64,000 nucleotides of DNA. Source: JAABRU01 sp041390465 (GTDB lineage: Bacteria > Desulfobacterota > Desulfobacteria > Desulfobacterales > Desulfococcaceae). The stretch's first letter is position 1; the number at the start of each line of letters is the position of its first letter. The notes under the pieces were generated by a model that was not told the DNA's origin, did no database searches, and worked only from the letters and a program-made list of their open reading frames with translations. Location: the NCBI GenBank assembly GCA_041390465.1, contig JAWKPW010000011.1:19868-83867 (forward strand), given 5' to 3'. Shown piece by piece: positions 1 through 8,532 of this stretch. The translations under genes were made by a program, and so were the position numbers.

Positions 1-1196
1 TCCACCGCATGCACAGTGCCAATCCTGCGCATGAAAACGCCGCCCCGCACCGGAAAGTGCATTTTCAGATTCCGGACAGTCAGGCTGGGGACTGGGGACT
101 GGGGACTGAGGATTGGTGGGTGAAAACCGGAAACCAAAGGCATGGAACCGGAAATCTGAGATTTGAAATCTGATCCCCCTGATTTGACACCGAACACCTG
201 ACACCTGACACCTGACACTTTTTCACTGAAATGGCAGGCCGCAAAATGCTCATCACCCACTGCTTTCATTGCCGGATGTGTTTTGCAGATGTCCTGCGCA
301 TGGGGACAGCGATTTTGGAACCGGCAGCCTTTGGGCAGATGATAGAGGCTGGGAACCATGCCTTTGATGATGCTGAGTCCGGTTTTTCGCGGGGTCTCCA
401 TGCGGGGAATGGAGGAAAGAAGCCCCTGCGTGTAAGGATGAGCGGGATGCTGAAAAATCTCTTTCACCGGCCCGGTTTCCGCAATTCTTCCCGCGTACAT
501 GACCACCACCCGGTCGCAGATTTCTGCAATAACGCCCAGATCATGGGTGATAAAAATCACGGACATGCCGGTTTCCCGCTGCAGTTCCTGCATCAGTTGC
601 AGAATCTGTGCCTGAATGGTCACATCCAAAGCTGTGGTGGGTTCATCCGCGATGAGAATATCCGGTTTGCAGGCCAGGGCCATGGCAATCATCACCCGCT
701 GACGCATTCCGCCGGAAAGCTGATGGGGATATTCCCTCATCCGCTGCGCAGGTTCAGGAATTCCCACCTTGCCGAGCATTTCCACGGACGCGTCTGCCAT
801 TTCCTGTTTGGACATCTGCGGAAAATGGAGCTGGAAAACCTCGCTGATCTGCTTTCCAATCCGGTGCACCGGATTGAGCGCAGTCATGGGTTCCTGAAAA
901 ATCATGGAGATGCGCCTGCCCCGGATCACCCGGAGTTTTTCCACCGGCATGCTGACAATATCCCTGTCATCAAAAAGAATCTGTCCGGATTTGATTTTTC
1001 CCACTGGCTGGGGCAGCAGTCGCATGATGGAAAGGGCTGTGACACTTTTTCCGCATCCGGATTCCCCCACAAGTCCCAGCGTACTGCCTTTGGGTACGGA
1101 AAAACGCACATCATCCACTGCATGGATTTCACCGGCCTCTGTGTCAAAGGCTGTGACCAGTCCGTTTATTTCCAGTATGTTTTGATTCATTTCCAT
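1..1196 (-). CDS. yejF: Fused double ATP-binding protein of a peptide ABC importer (YejF/OppDF-like), partial
   Basis: ATPase that would drive an oligopeptide importer at the inner membrane. The frame starts at ATG 1196 (a second ATG at 1190 is possible; no strong ribosome site) and is open through the left edge. Domain 1 (residues about 5-330) has a Walker A (GESGCGKS, about residue 41), signature LSGGMRQRV, Walker B with ADEPTTALD, and the OppD-type C-terminal Cys-rich tail (CRFQNRCPHAQDIC). I followed the frame codon by codon across 1-240 and found no stop: it continues through a low-complexity linker into the start of a second OppF-like domain (LKMHFPVRGG, then TVHAVD). Fused double ATPases are normal for YejF, and a YejA-like binding protein lies on the same strand at 5943. 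The permeases yejB and yejE are not between them, which is unusual. Confidence 0.85.
   Translation of the reverse strand, partial: MEMNQNILEINGLVTAFDTEAGEIHAVDDVRFSVPKGSTLGLVGESGCGKSVTALSIMRLLPQPVGKIKSGQILFDDRDIVSMPVEKLRVIRGRRISMIFQEPMTALNPVHRIGKQISEVFQLHFPQMSKQEMADASVEMLGKVGIPEPAQRMREYPHQLSGGMRQRVMIAMALACKPDILIADEPTTALDVTIQAQILQLMQELQRETGMSVIFITHDLGVIAEICDRVVVMYAGRIAETGPVKEIFQHPAHPYTQGLLSSIPRMETPRKTGLSIIKGMVPSLYHLPKGCRFQNRCPHAQDICKTHPAMKAVGDEHFAACHFSEKVSGVRCQVFGVKSGGSDFKSQISGSMPLVSGFHPPILSPQSPVPSLTVRNLKMHFPVRGGVFMRRIGTVHAV
82..218. repeat. Short tandem repeats inside the ABC ATPase linker
   Basis: Two small tandem arrays lie in the linker between the two ATPase domains: GGGGACT-type heptamers (about 86-108) and ACACCTG-type heptamers (about 194-218). 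They read through in frame as a Ser/Pro/Gly/Val-rich stretch. Arrays of this kind are usually intergenic, so the linker may be former spacer DNA. Confidence 0.75.
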
Positions 1197-1415
1197 ATTT
1201 GCACAGTATTGCACCAAAAAAAGTGGCGCAGGTTAAAGCAGCACAAGTTTTCAGTTTGTGATGTATCCGCAAACAGGCTGGAGGAGCCTTGTTCCATAGC
1301 TTTTAAGATAATTGTTTTGGACAGGCCGGGTTGAATGCAGTGAAACCCAGCATTCTGAATCTGCCGGGTTTCGTTCCTCAAACCAATCTGCAGAAAATCC
1401 GAAAAATATTATCTT

Positions 1416-1551
1416 ATACCGATTCTCCATTGGTTTTATAGAATACAATTCGGATACGGGACGCAGAGCGTCCCGGAGGCATTCCCACGCGGAGCGTGGG
1501 AACGAGTGAAAAAACTGACAGCACTGTATAAAATCAACGGCGAATCGGTAT
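1416..1551. repeat. MITE-like dispersed element, copy A
   Basis: Begins ATACCGATTCTCCATTGG and ends CGGCGAATCGGTAT, forming terminal inverted repeats shared with the elements at 7868, 22343 and 28335. Its right half (AAAAAACTGACAGCACTG and following) matches the 28335 element. It ends exactly at the stop codon of the restriction-modification gene. The remaining DNA between 1197 and 1415 shows no gene I can support. Confidence 0.7.
1458..1506. repeat. Double-hairpin repeat (GGGACGC...CCCACGC)
   Basis: Two adjacent perfect hairpins: GGGACGC-AGA-GCGTCCC and CCCACGC-GGA-GCGTGGG, followed by AACGAG. It is nested inside the MITE-like element. The form is that of a dispersed intergenic palindrome met in several phyla (from memory, not checked). 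Confidence 0.6.
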
Positions 1552-4500
1552 TAAAGCCTGTACGCTGTCTGATCAATTTTTTTCATGATGCTGTCGGTTT
1601 CTGTGAGAGCCGCTATGATTTTCTGATAATGCAGTATATCCGCAAAATCCAGTTTTCTGCCTTTGCGGTCTTTAAGCCATTTCTGCGCGGGCTGATAACC
1701 GCCGATGAAAAACTCCCATGCAATAAGCGGAACCTTGTCAAAATACTGTGTGTCATTGATCCAAACCCGGCCTGTTTTCTTTTTTTTCTCTGTGATTTCA
1801 AAGTCTTTTTTGCCAATGCACCGGGTGATGACATTGTCCCCGGGTTGCGGATACACTGTGAAAAACTTCTCCACTTTGGGGTTTTCCAGCAGATGGATGG
1901 TGCGGAGTTCACTGCCGAACTGAACCAGTTTCCAAAATGTTTTGGCATCATGGGGACAGGGAACACGGGGAAAATCAATTTTCAGAAATTCTCTGTATTT
2001 CTCCCGATAAGTGGGTGAATGCAGCACGGCATAAATGTAATCCAGAATGTCAATGGGCGCAAAAGTGCCTTTGGTTTTTTCTTTTTCCGGACTGAATGTC
2101 AAATCAATGCCTTTGGCAATCTGTGCAACAATTTTCATATTCAGATTGGGAGTTCTTTCCATTCCGGACTCTGGGGTTTCCTGTGCATCTGTTTCCGAGT
2201 AAAGATAGAGAGGGGCTGTATATGAAATACCAGCTCCAGCACTTTTGTTTCCTGCTGAACATTGGTCAGTGATGTATTTTGATATAAAAATACTGAATTC
2301 ATAATTTGAACTCATTGGCCTGATCCAGTTCAGTCCAACATTTTCTTGGATGAGAAAGTGCTGCATGATTTTGCGGACGGTTCTCCACACCAGTTTATCT
2401 TCATAAAAGATATATTTGATATCAAATGGACGGTAAGATATTGGCTTGATATATTTTGATAAATCTTTTTCATATTTGATATTGTCATAACCATCCAAAA
2501 TATTCCATCCCGCCTTTTTTCTTACATTGAATCTTTGGTGAAGCAAATCAGCATTTCTTTCAGCAATCTGAAATTCCCTGAAAAAATCCAATAATTCATT
2601 CCTGTCATTTCTTATTACAAAATCATCATGTGCAGTTGTGATTCCAACTCCGTTAATAATAAACAACTCATTGCAGGAAAAACCCTTTTTGTAATTTGCT
2701 TCTGAGTCAAAATTCTTCCGCACAAAAAAATAATCCGGCTTTGCATTCGGAAGCCTTTTGAATGCAATCTGTTTTATGTGATTTTTCCGGAGAAAGGCGT
2801 ATTTCTCCTCCCGCTTTCCGTACAGATCAAAATGGAACACCCGCCCCAGTTCTCCCTCCTTCTTTTTCCCTGTTTTCACAAAGATGTTTATGGAAACCCC
2901 CTGCATGATGTCAAACACATTTTCATCTTTGCTGCCATCGGGACAGATTTCTTTCTTCTTGCTGTTGCCGTGCAGATCGATGGTATAGATTTTATCGTAT
3001 GTTTTCAGAAGATTCCACCGCATTCCCCGGAATGTGGGATTGTCCAGATACCCGTGGGGATTGATGAAGGCCAGAATGCCTTCCCTGTTTTTTTCAATGA
3101 AATGCTGACCGCAGCGCAGAAACTTCACATAATCATCATTGAGCCATTTTGGGTTCCGTTCCTTCAGTTTTTCCTTTCCTCCCGGCTCTTTCTTGTAATC
3201 CTCCATCAGTCTTTCAATCCATTTGCCTTTGTTGGCACTTTCGCCGCTGTAGGGCGGATTTCCCAGAATAACCATAATCGGGGCATCCCGTTTGATGCGG
3301 TTTGCCTCATTGGCCTCCTCACTTAACCAGCTTGCAAACAAAGTGCCGGTGTCCGGATGATGCTCTTCCAGGGAATTGGTGAGATAAATATGAAATCTCC
3401 GATCCTTTTCAGAAACATGACCGGTTTCCCGCAGCAGCATGTCCAGTTTCAGATGCGCCATGGCATAGGAGGCCATGAGGATTTCAAAGCCGTTGAGACG
3501 CGGAATCATGTGATCTTCAACGTATCCGGGCCACGCGCCCTGCATATTTCCGAAGTGATTTTCGTAAACATGGCGCAGCACTTCGGCCAGAAATGTGCCT
3601 GTGCCGCACGCGGGGTCAAGAATCTGCACCCTGTGGACTTCTTTTTCAATTTTTTTTCCGTTGCCGCTTCCCTGCTCCGGAATGCAGATTTTTGTTTTGG
3701 ATGTGTCGGCCAGTCCCTGCGTCAGATTGAACTCGCTTTTCAGAATGTCATCCACCGCTCTCACAATGAATTTCACCGCAGATTCAGGTGTGTACCATAC
3801 ACCCCTTGCTTTGCGGAGTTTGGGATCATATTCAGCCAGAAAGGTTTCATAAAAATGGATGACAGGATCTGAATGTATGTTTTTTCCGAAATTTTTCAAA
3901 AGGTTTTCCGCATCCGCGGCACGGAACACATCAGCGAGATTGTCCACTGTGGATTTGATGCGGCAGTCAATGTCGTATCCGGCCACATTCTGGAAAGAGT
4001 TTGCGCAGAAAGGATTGCTTTTCGGAACAAGTTCAGCAGCTTTCCGCGGCTGAAACCGTTCAGGCCCGTGTCATGAACGCGCAGCATTTTAATGCCGTAA
4101 GCCAAAGTCTGCGCATAAATGTCCTGAAACTCTTTGGGACTGAGATCATGAATCAGTTTCTCTTAAAGGTTTTGCCTCTCTGATCCATAGGAGGTGTTTT
4201 CCCGTGTCTTTTCATCCGATGTGATGACTCTCTCCAGAATGTTTTGCAGGAGCCGGGCCTTCGCGGCCATCATTTCCGCGAGTTTTGCCGGGGAGGTGAT
4301 GGTCTGACCGACAAAAGCACAGAAATTTTTGATCAGATTTTCAAATTCGGCAAAATTTTTTCCTGCGGCTTTGACAGATTTTCCCTCAATCTCTCCGATG
4401 CGGATTTCATGAACCGTTTTTCCGTGTTCAACAAACTGAAAATGCAGATAATCTGTCAGAATCAGATTATCCAGTGCCTTGCGGTACCGGTCAAACTGCT

Positions 4501-4807
4501 CTTTGAATTCTTTGCTGCCCAGATCCGAGCCCACATCTTTGGCCTCAATGTACCCGATGGGAACTTTTTCTTTTGTGATGACAAAATCCGGGTTCCCGCA
4601 GTCTGTGACTTTTTCCGGTTCATTGGTCACCTCAATGCCGCTGACCAGTTCCCGCAGCAGATTCTCCAAATCTGTCCGGTATGCGTGCTCACCGGAAATG
4701 CCGGAATTGTAACGGATGTTCACCTGTTTGATATAGCTGTGAAGATTCATTTTTTTGATCCCATGTGGTTTGTGAGATTTGCCTTCCCAAGCAGGCAGTC
4801 TGTGCAC
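1551..4807 (-). pseudogene. Type IIG/ISP-like restriction-modification enzyme, broken
   Basis: A single-chain restriction and adenine methyltransferase would run from ATG 4807 to 1553 (about 1085 aa). The N-terminal part has a PD-(D/E)xK-like nuclease core (NPDFVI then GYIEAK, about residues 75-95). The methylase part has motif I (LDPACGTGTF) and motif IV (LGNPPYSG), followed by a target-recognition region. Two lesions split it: an in-frame TAA at 4163-4165 and a one-base frameshift near 4043. Between them the same frame still reads an HDLSPKEFQDIYAQTLAYG block typical of the family. The intact downstream frame opens at 3986. Nuclease and methylase are therefore no longer on one chain. It sits between yejF and yejA parts and looks like an acquired unit. 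Confidence 0.8.
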
Positions 4808-5257
4808 AATCCGGAAGCTTATGCTGTTTTTTAAGAATGTTGCAAAAACATGATTTTTTCAAAAAATCCGGTTTTTCTGCACACTTCAGCGCATAAAATC
4901 AAATTCTGAAAGAATGTCAATCTGTTCGGAGCTTCCAGAAAGTCTGCTTCCAAAAACAGGCAGAAAAAAATGTTTTCATATATCCCTGAAAGCCTTCCGT
5001 CAATCAAAAAAAGAGATTCCCGGTTTCCGCCCGGCATGGACGGGCACACCCTGCGATAAAACAGAAAGAAGCATAAAGAAAAATGCAAAAATTGTTGAGT
5101 TTGCCGAAAAAATGAATATAATAGCAGAGAATCGAAAGATGTTCCCCATTGGATGAAAAACCTTCCCCTGTTGCCGGAACTGACTTCTGAATGTCCGGGG
5201 TCAGGGGGGACGGTTTGTTTCATATTTGATATCAACACAGAAAATAAGGAGGATTCT
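4808..5257. other. Intergenic region, no supported gene
   Basis: Divergent spacer between the restriction gene and the stress protein. It contains a partial hairpin of the AACCGG family (GATTTTTTCAAAAAATC, 4852-4868, followed by CGGTTTTTC). Small open frames here lack ribosome sites and family resemblance. Confidence 0.5.
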
Positions 5258-5713
5258 ATGAAAGATTTCAAAAAAATTCTTTTTCCTGTTGATCTCACTG
5301 GCGGTTCCCAGAACACGGTTCCCTGTGTTCTGGCAATGGGAGCCAAATACAATGCGGAAATTCATCTTCTTTATGTTGGCCGCATTTTTGAACAGTTGCA
5401 GAGTATCTATGTTCCCCATCCATCCATAAAACAGATGGAAACAGATATTCTTGCAGGCGCGACAAAAAAGCTGGAAGAATTCGCAGAGGAATATTTTCAA
5501 ACCTGTCCGTCCTGTCAGAAAAAGGTTGTGATTGGCGACACAGCCGAAGAAATCATCAATTACGCCAAAACAGAGAAAATGGATCTGATCATCATGGGAA
5601 CTCACGGCAGAAAGGGACTGGAGAAGATGCTCTTTGGCAGTGTTGCGGAAAAAGTGGTGAGAATGTCGCCTGTTCCGGTTCTGTGTGTGAATCCCCAGAC
5701 AGTTTCTGAATGA
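5258..5713 (+). CDS. Universal stress protein, UspA family
   Basis: 151-residue cytoplasmic UspA-fold protein, probably nucleotide binding. It starts with the typical KKILFPVDLT strand and ends with the ATP-loop signature GTHGRKGLEKMLFGSVAEKVV and PVPVLCV, so the G-x2-G-x9-G(S) pattern is complete. The start is ATG 5258 because AAGGAGG lies 6 bases upstream (5246-5252); the open frame extends upstream to 5153 but without initiation signals. It is a single gene, transcribed away from the restriction gene and convergent with the peptide-binding protein. Two further USP domains occur in the fusion protein at 44424. Confidence 0.92.
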   Translation: MKDFKKILFPVDLTGGSQNTVPCVLAMGAKYNAEIHLLYVGRIFEQLQSIYVPHPSIKQMETDILAGATKKLEEFAEEYFQTCPSCQKKVVIGDTAEEIINYAKTEKMDLIIMGTHGRKGLEKMLFGSVAEKVVRMSPVPVLCVNPQTVSE

Positions 5714-5942
5714 AAAATACTGCCATGTGATGAGGAAAGCAGTCTCCTGATTCCTGAGGGTTCTGCAGAAGAGGGGGCTGGGTGTGTGACAGATGCGGTG
5801 TGCTCCGAATCCCGGAAGCCCGGCAACTTGCGGGTATCCGGAGCACGCCTGTCTGATTTCCCCGCAAAGCAGAGAGAAATTTCGGCTGGTTCAAATTTCT
5901 GCGTTGAACCAGCCGTGATATTTTTAAACTCACCTTCCGGAA

Positions 5943-7754
5943 TTATTTCAGAAACTCCATCTTGTAAGTTTCCTCCATAATCGTCACCGGCTCAAACGAC
6001 TTTCCCTGCTTCATGGCCTTTTTGGTTTCCCCGTGCAGTTTTTCGTCATACCAGAACAGTCCTCCGGTGCTGCTGTCAAAGGGAGCAAACAGATCACTGG
6101 AAGTTTTTGTGCCGGCCGGAGTGGGAAGCCTCCACCAGCGCCAGTAGCCCTCCCGCACATAGGGAACCATGAAAGTGGGAACAAAGGCTCCGATTTCGTG
6201 AATTTTTCCCTGAATTTTTTTGGACAGATCCATGCGCTCGCTTTCATCCAGAGAGTTCCGGTATGCATCTATGAGTGTATCCATTTCCGGATCATCGGTG
6301 TTGGTGATATTGTTGGTCTGGGGTTTATGGGCATTGACAGAATGAAAATGTTCCCAGAACTGGGGCCGCAGCGAGGTGCTCCATCCGCCCCAGTCCACCT
6401 CATGATTTTTTTCCATGACTTTTTTGTACGCGGCCGATGCGTCCAGTTTCTGCAGCCGCAGTTCCACCCCGGCCTTTTTGGCTTCCTCCTTCAATACCAC
6501 CAGACGCGGGGTATGCTCATCATGGGTGTAAATCACCTCAACGGAAAACCGCTGTCCGTTTTTTTCCCAGATGCCGTCCTTCCCCCTGGCCCAGCCCGAG
6601 GCTTCCATACAGGATGTCACCTTGTCAATGTCAAAGCGGCGCGCGCGGATATCGGTATTGGAATAGGGGCCGTATCCCACAAACATCCCTTCCAGCCGGT
6701 AGTAGTCATTGCGCAGCACCTCGGAAATGACTTTTTCAATATTCATGGCATGGGCAAACGCGTGGCGCACATTTCTGTCTTTGAAAATCTCCTTGTCCTG
6801 ATTCAGCCAGAATCCCTGCGCAGACTGCTGGGTGTCATTGAAAAACCAGATTTTGTGAATATAACCTTTTTTCACTTCGGGAATATCGGATTTGATATGC
6901 CAGTAATCCGGAAAATTGAGACTGAAGGTGTCAATCTGGGCTTTTTTGAAATATTCCCACTGCACATTGTAATTTCTCACCACTGTGAAAATGACCTGAT
7001 CCACATTGAAACGGTTTTTGAAATACCTGAGATCTTTGGCCCACCAGTCTTTTTTCCGATCAAAGCGGATATGGCGGCCCTTTTTGAAATCCGCAAGCTG
7101 GTAAGGCCCGGTGTTGGGCACAATTTCCCAGTTGTATTTTTTCACAAAATCCTCATTGAGTTCTCCGTAGTAATGCCGGGGCGTGGGGGAAATGCCGAGT
7201 TTGAGATGCAGATCCGGCACAGCCTTGGTGCTGACCACCGCGATGGTGTGATCATCATACACCGTCACTTTCTCAATTTCCTTTGTGTAATAATCATTGT
7301 ACCAGGGTGCGATGATATGTTTGGATCGCATGAATTCCAGCGTGAACACATAATCATCCGCAGTGACCGGTTTGCCGTCCGACCATTTGGCAGCGGGATT
7401 GAGTTTGAAGTACATGGTCTTTTTGTCTTTGCCAAACGCCCAGTGGGTGGCCAGTTCCGGAATGATATTCAGGGTGTTGGGATGCAGACTGATCAGACTG
7501 TACTGGTTTCCGAGGATTGCATTGCGGAAGGCGCTGTTGGAATCCGGCCCCACTGTGCGGAAGGTGGGCGGAAAGGTGAGAATGGCCGTGCTGAAGGTTC
7601 CCCCTTTCTGCGCGTCCGGCGAGGCAAAGACCGGATCGCTTTCATTGGTGAGCCATTCAATCTCAGGCGGCAGTTGTTCTGCCCCATAAACAGGAACTGT
7701 CAAAGAAAATCCGACAACGATGATTGCAGTCAGACACAGGTGTTTGAAAAACAT
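5943..7754 (-). CDS. yejA: Periplasmic peptide-binding protein, SBP family 5 (YejA-like)
   Basis: 603-residue solute-binding protein for an oligopeptide ABC importer. Start chosen at ATG 7754 because AAAGGAATA precedes it and it gives a clean signal peptide (MFFKHLCLTA onward, cleavage after VYGA). Family features: KGGT near the mature N-terminus, NPAAKWSDGKPVTADD block, PNTGPYQLADFKKG, and FKDRNVRHAFAHAM. Length and motifs fit the YejA branch of SBP_bac_5. The matching fused ATPase is at 1-1196 on the same strand, but no permease genes intervene; instead there is a stress protein and a restriction pseudogene. The operon may have been split by insertion, or yejB/yejE lie beyond the left edge. 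Confidence 0.88.
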   Translation of the reverse strand: MFFKHLCLTAIIVVGFSLTVPVYGAEQLPPEIEWLTNESDPVFASPDAQKGGTFSTAILTFPPTFRTVGPDSNSAFRNAILGNQYSLISLHPNTLNIIPELATHWAFGKDKKTMYFKLNPAAKWSDGKPVTADDYVFTLEFMRSKHIIAPWYNDYYTKEIEKVTVYDDHTIAVVSTKAVPDLHLKLGISPTPRHYYGELNEDFVKKYNWEIVPNTGPYQLADFKKGRHIRFDRKKDWWAKDLRYFKNRFNVDQVIFTVVRNYNVQWEYFKKAQIDTFSLNFPDYWHIKSDIPEVKKGYIHKIWFFNDTQQSAQGFWLNQDKEIFKDRNVRHAFAHAMNIEKVISEVLRNDYYRLEGMFVGYGPYSNTDIRARRFDIDKVTSCMEASGWARGKDGIWEKNGQRFSVEVIYTHDEHTPRLVVLKEEAKKAGVELRLQKLDASAAYKKVMEKNHEVDWGGWSTSLRPQFWEHFHSVNAHKPQTNNITNTDDPEMDTLIDAYRNSLDESERMDLSKKIQGKIHEIGAFVPTFMVPYVREGYWRWWRLPTPAGTKTSSDLFAPFDSSTGGLFWYDEKLHGETKKAMKQGKSFEPVTIMEETYKMEFLK

Positions 7755-7867
7755 CACAGATATTCCTTTCTGATTCAAACAGGCCGGAGTGTGTGAAGCC
7801 ACACCGGGAAAAAACATTGCACAGGCATACTGCCCGCATTCAAACCGGCAGGATGCCGGTTCCGGTT

Positions 7868-8035
7868 ATACCGATTCTCCTTTGAAACCATGCGTTATTT
7901 TTAACCGCAAAGGACACAGAGAGGGCACAAGGGTCACAAAAAACTGACAGGAGTTTGCAAAACAGATGGAGAATCGGTACTGTCTTCCGCAAAAACTGCT
8001 TTGCATAAAGCATATTTTCAATGGTGAATCGGTAT
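7868..8035. repeat. MITE-like dispersed element, copy B (168 bp)
   Basis: Starts ATACCGATTCTCCTTTGAAA and ends TTTTCAATGGTGAATCGGTAT, an imperfect terminal inverted repeat. An internal GGAGAATCGGTAC (about 7969-7981) is a perfect complement of the left end. It is about 95% identical, by eye, to the 168-bp element at 22343-22510. The interior holds the motif AACCGCAAAGGACACAGAG. No open frame. Confidence 0.85.
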
Positions 8036-8036
8036 G

Positions 8037-8341
8037 ATACCAATTCGCCATTGATCTGAAACATAAGTTTTTCAGAAAAACCGGATTTTTCCGAAAAATC
8101 CGGTTTTTTGAACACATGAAAACCTCTTTTTTTCCTGCTTGCAAGTATCTTTTCAATGGGGAATCGGTATTATACCAAATCGTCATTGAATTTGTGCCCT
8201 GCCCTCAGATCAGGGGAGGGGGAGTCCCGGACTGAAAGTCAGGGACCCGGAAATGATCCGGAAACCGGGCCGGAATTCTGTCTCACTTGATTTCAGCACT
8301 CCGGAATCAGACAGGCACGGTTTCAATGGCGAACTGGCATT
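8037..8341. repeat. Two further MITE-like units in tandem
   Basis: Directly after copy B, a unit runs from ATACCAATTCGCCATTG (8037) to TTTTCAATGGGGAATCGGTAT (8170), and a more diverged one from TATACCAAATCGTCATTG (8171) to GGTTTCAATGGCGAACTGGCAT (about 8341). Together with copy B they fill most of the spacer between yejA and the GlmS-like gene. Confidence 0.65.
8076..8109. terminator. AACCGG-family hairpin with T run
   Basis: AAAAACCGGATTTTT-CCG-AAAAATCCGGTTTTTT: a perfect stem flanked by A and T runs, so it could terminate transcription in either direction. It lies within a MITE-like unit. Confidence 0.55.
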
Positions 8342-8439
8342 GTTCCCGTTCCACGCTCCGGGCGGAAATGCATTGAAATGATCTGAATCACAGTTCATAA
8401 CAGCAGGAACTGCGCAGTTGACAAAAAAATTATACCCTG

Positions 8440-8474
8440 AAACCCTCAGGGATTTCAAAATCCTGAGGGTTTTT
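8440..8474 (-). terminator. Rho-independent terminator of the GlmS-like gene
   Basis: Stem AAACCCTCAGG / CCTGAGGGTTT with T runs on both sides, 60 bases beyond the stop codon of the minus-strand gene ending at 8533. Confidence 0.65.
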
Positions 8475-8532
8475 GTCAGGTCAACCGCGCAAGTCCTGAA
8501 CAGACAAATCCGGCAGGACAGCAGGAACAGCT

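Noticed and set aside
231..1334. Long plus-strand open frame (367 codons) over the ABC ATPase
   Set aside because: It is antisense to an unmistakable ATPase with Walker and signature motifs; its His/Phe/Gly-rich composition is that of a shadow frame.
1551..4807. Reading the two restriction-gene frames as two separate working genes (split nuclease and methylase)
   Set aside because: The family-specific block between them lies beyond a stop and in a different frame from the second part, so a broken single gene is the simpler reading.
4831..5352. 173-codon minus-strand frame upstream of the stress protein
   Set aside because: Overlaps the start of the stress protein, lacks a ribosome site and reads as low-complexity Phe/Ser/Leu.
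6033..7796. Plus-strand open frame of 587 codons
   Set aside because: Antisense to the YejA-like binding protein, with no start signal or family resemblance.
7868..8341. Repeat cluster considered as a possible attachment site or origin
   Set aside because: The same units occur at many loci in the window, no DnaA-box cluster or integrase is present, so dispersed elements explain them better.
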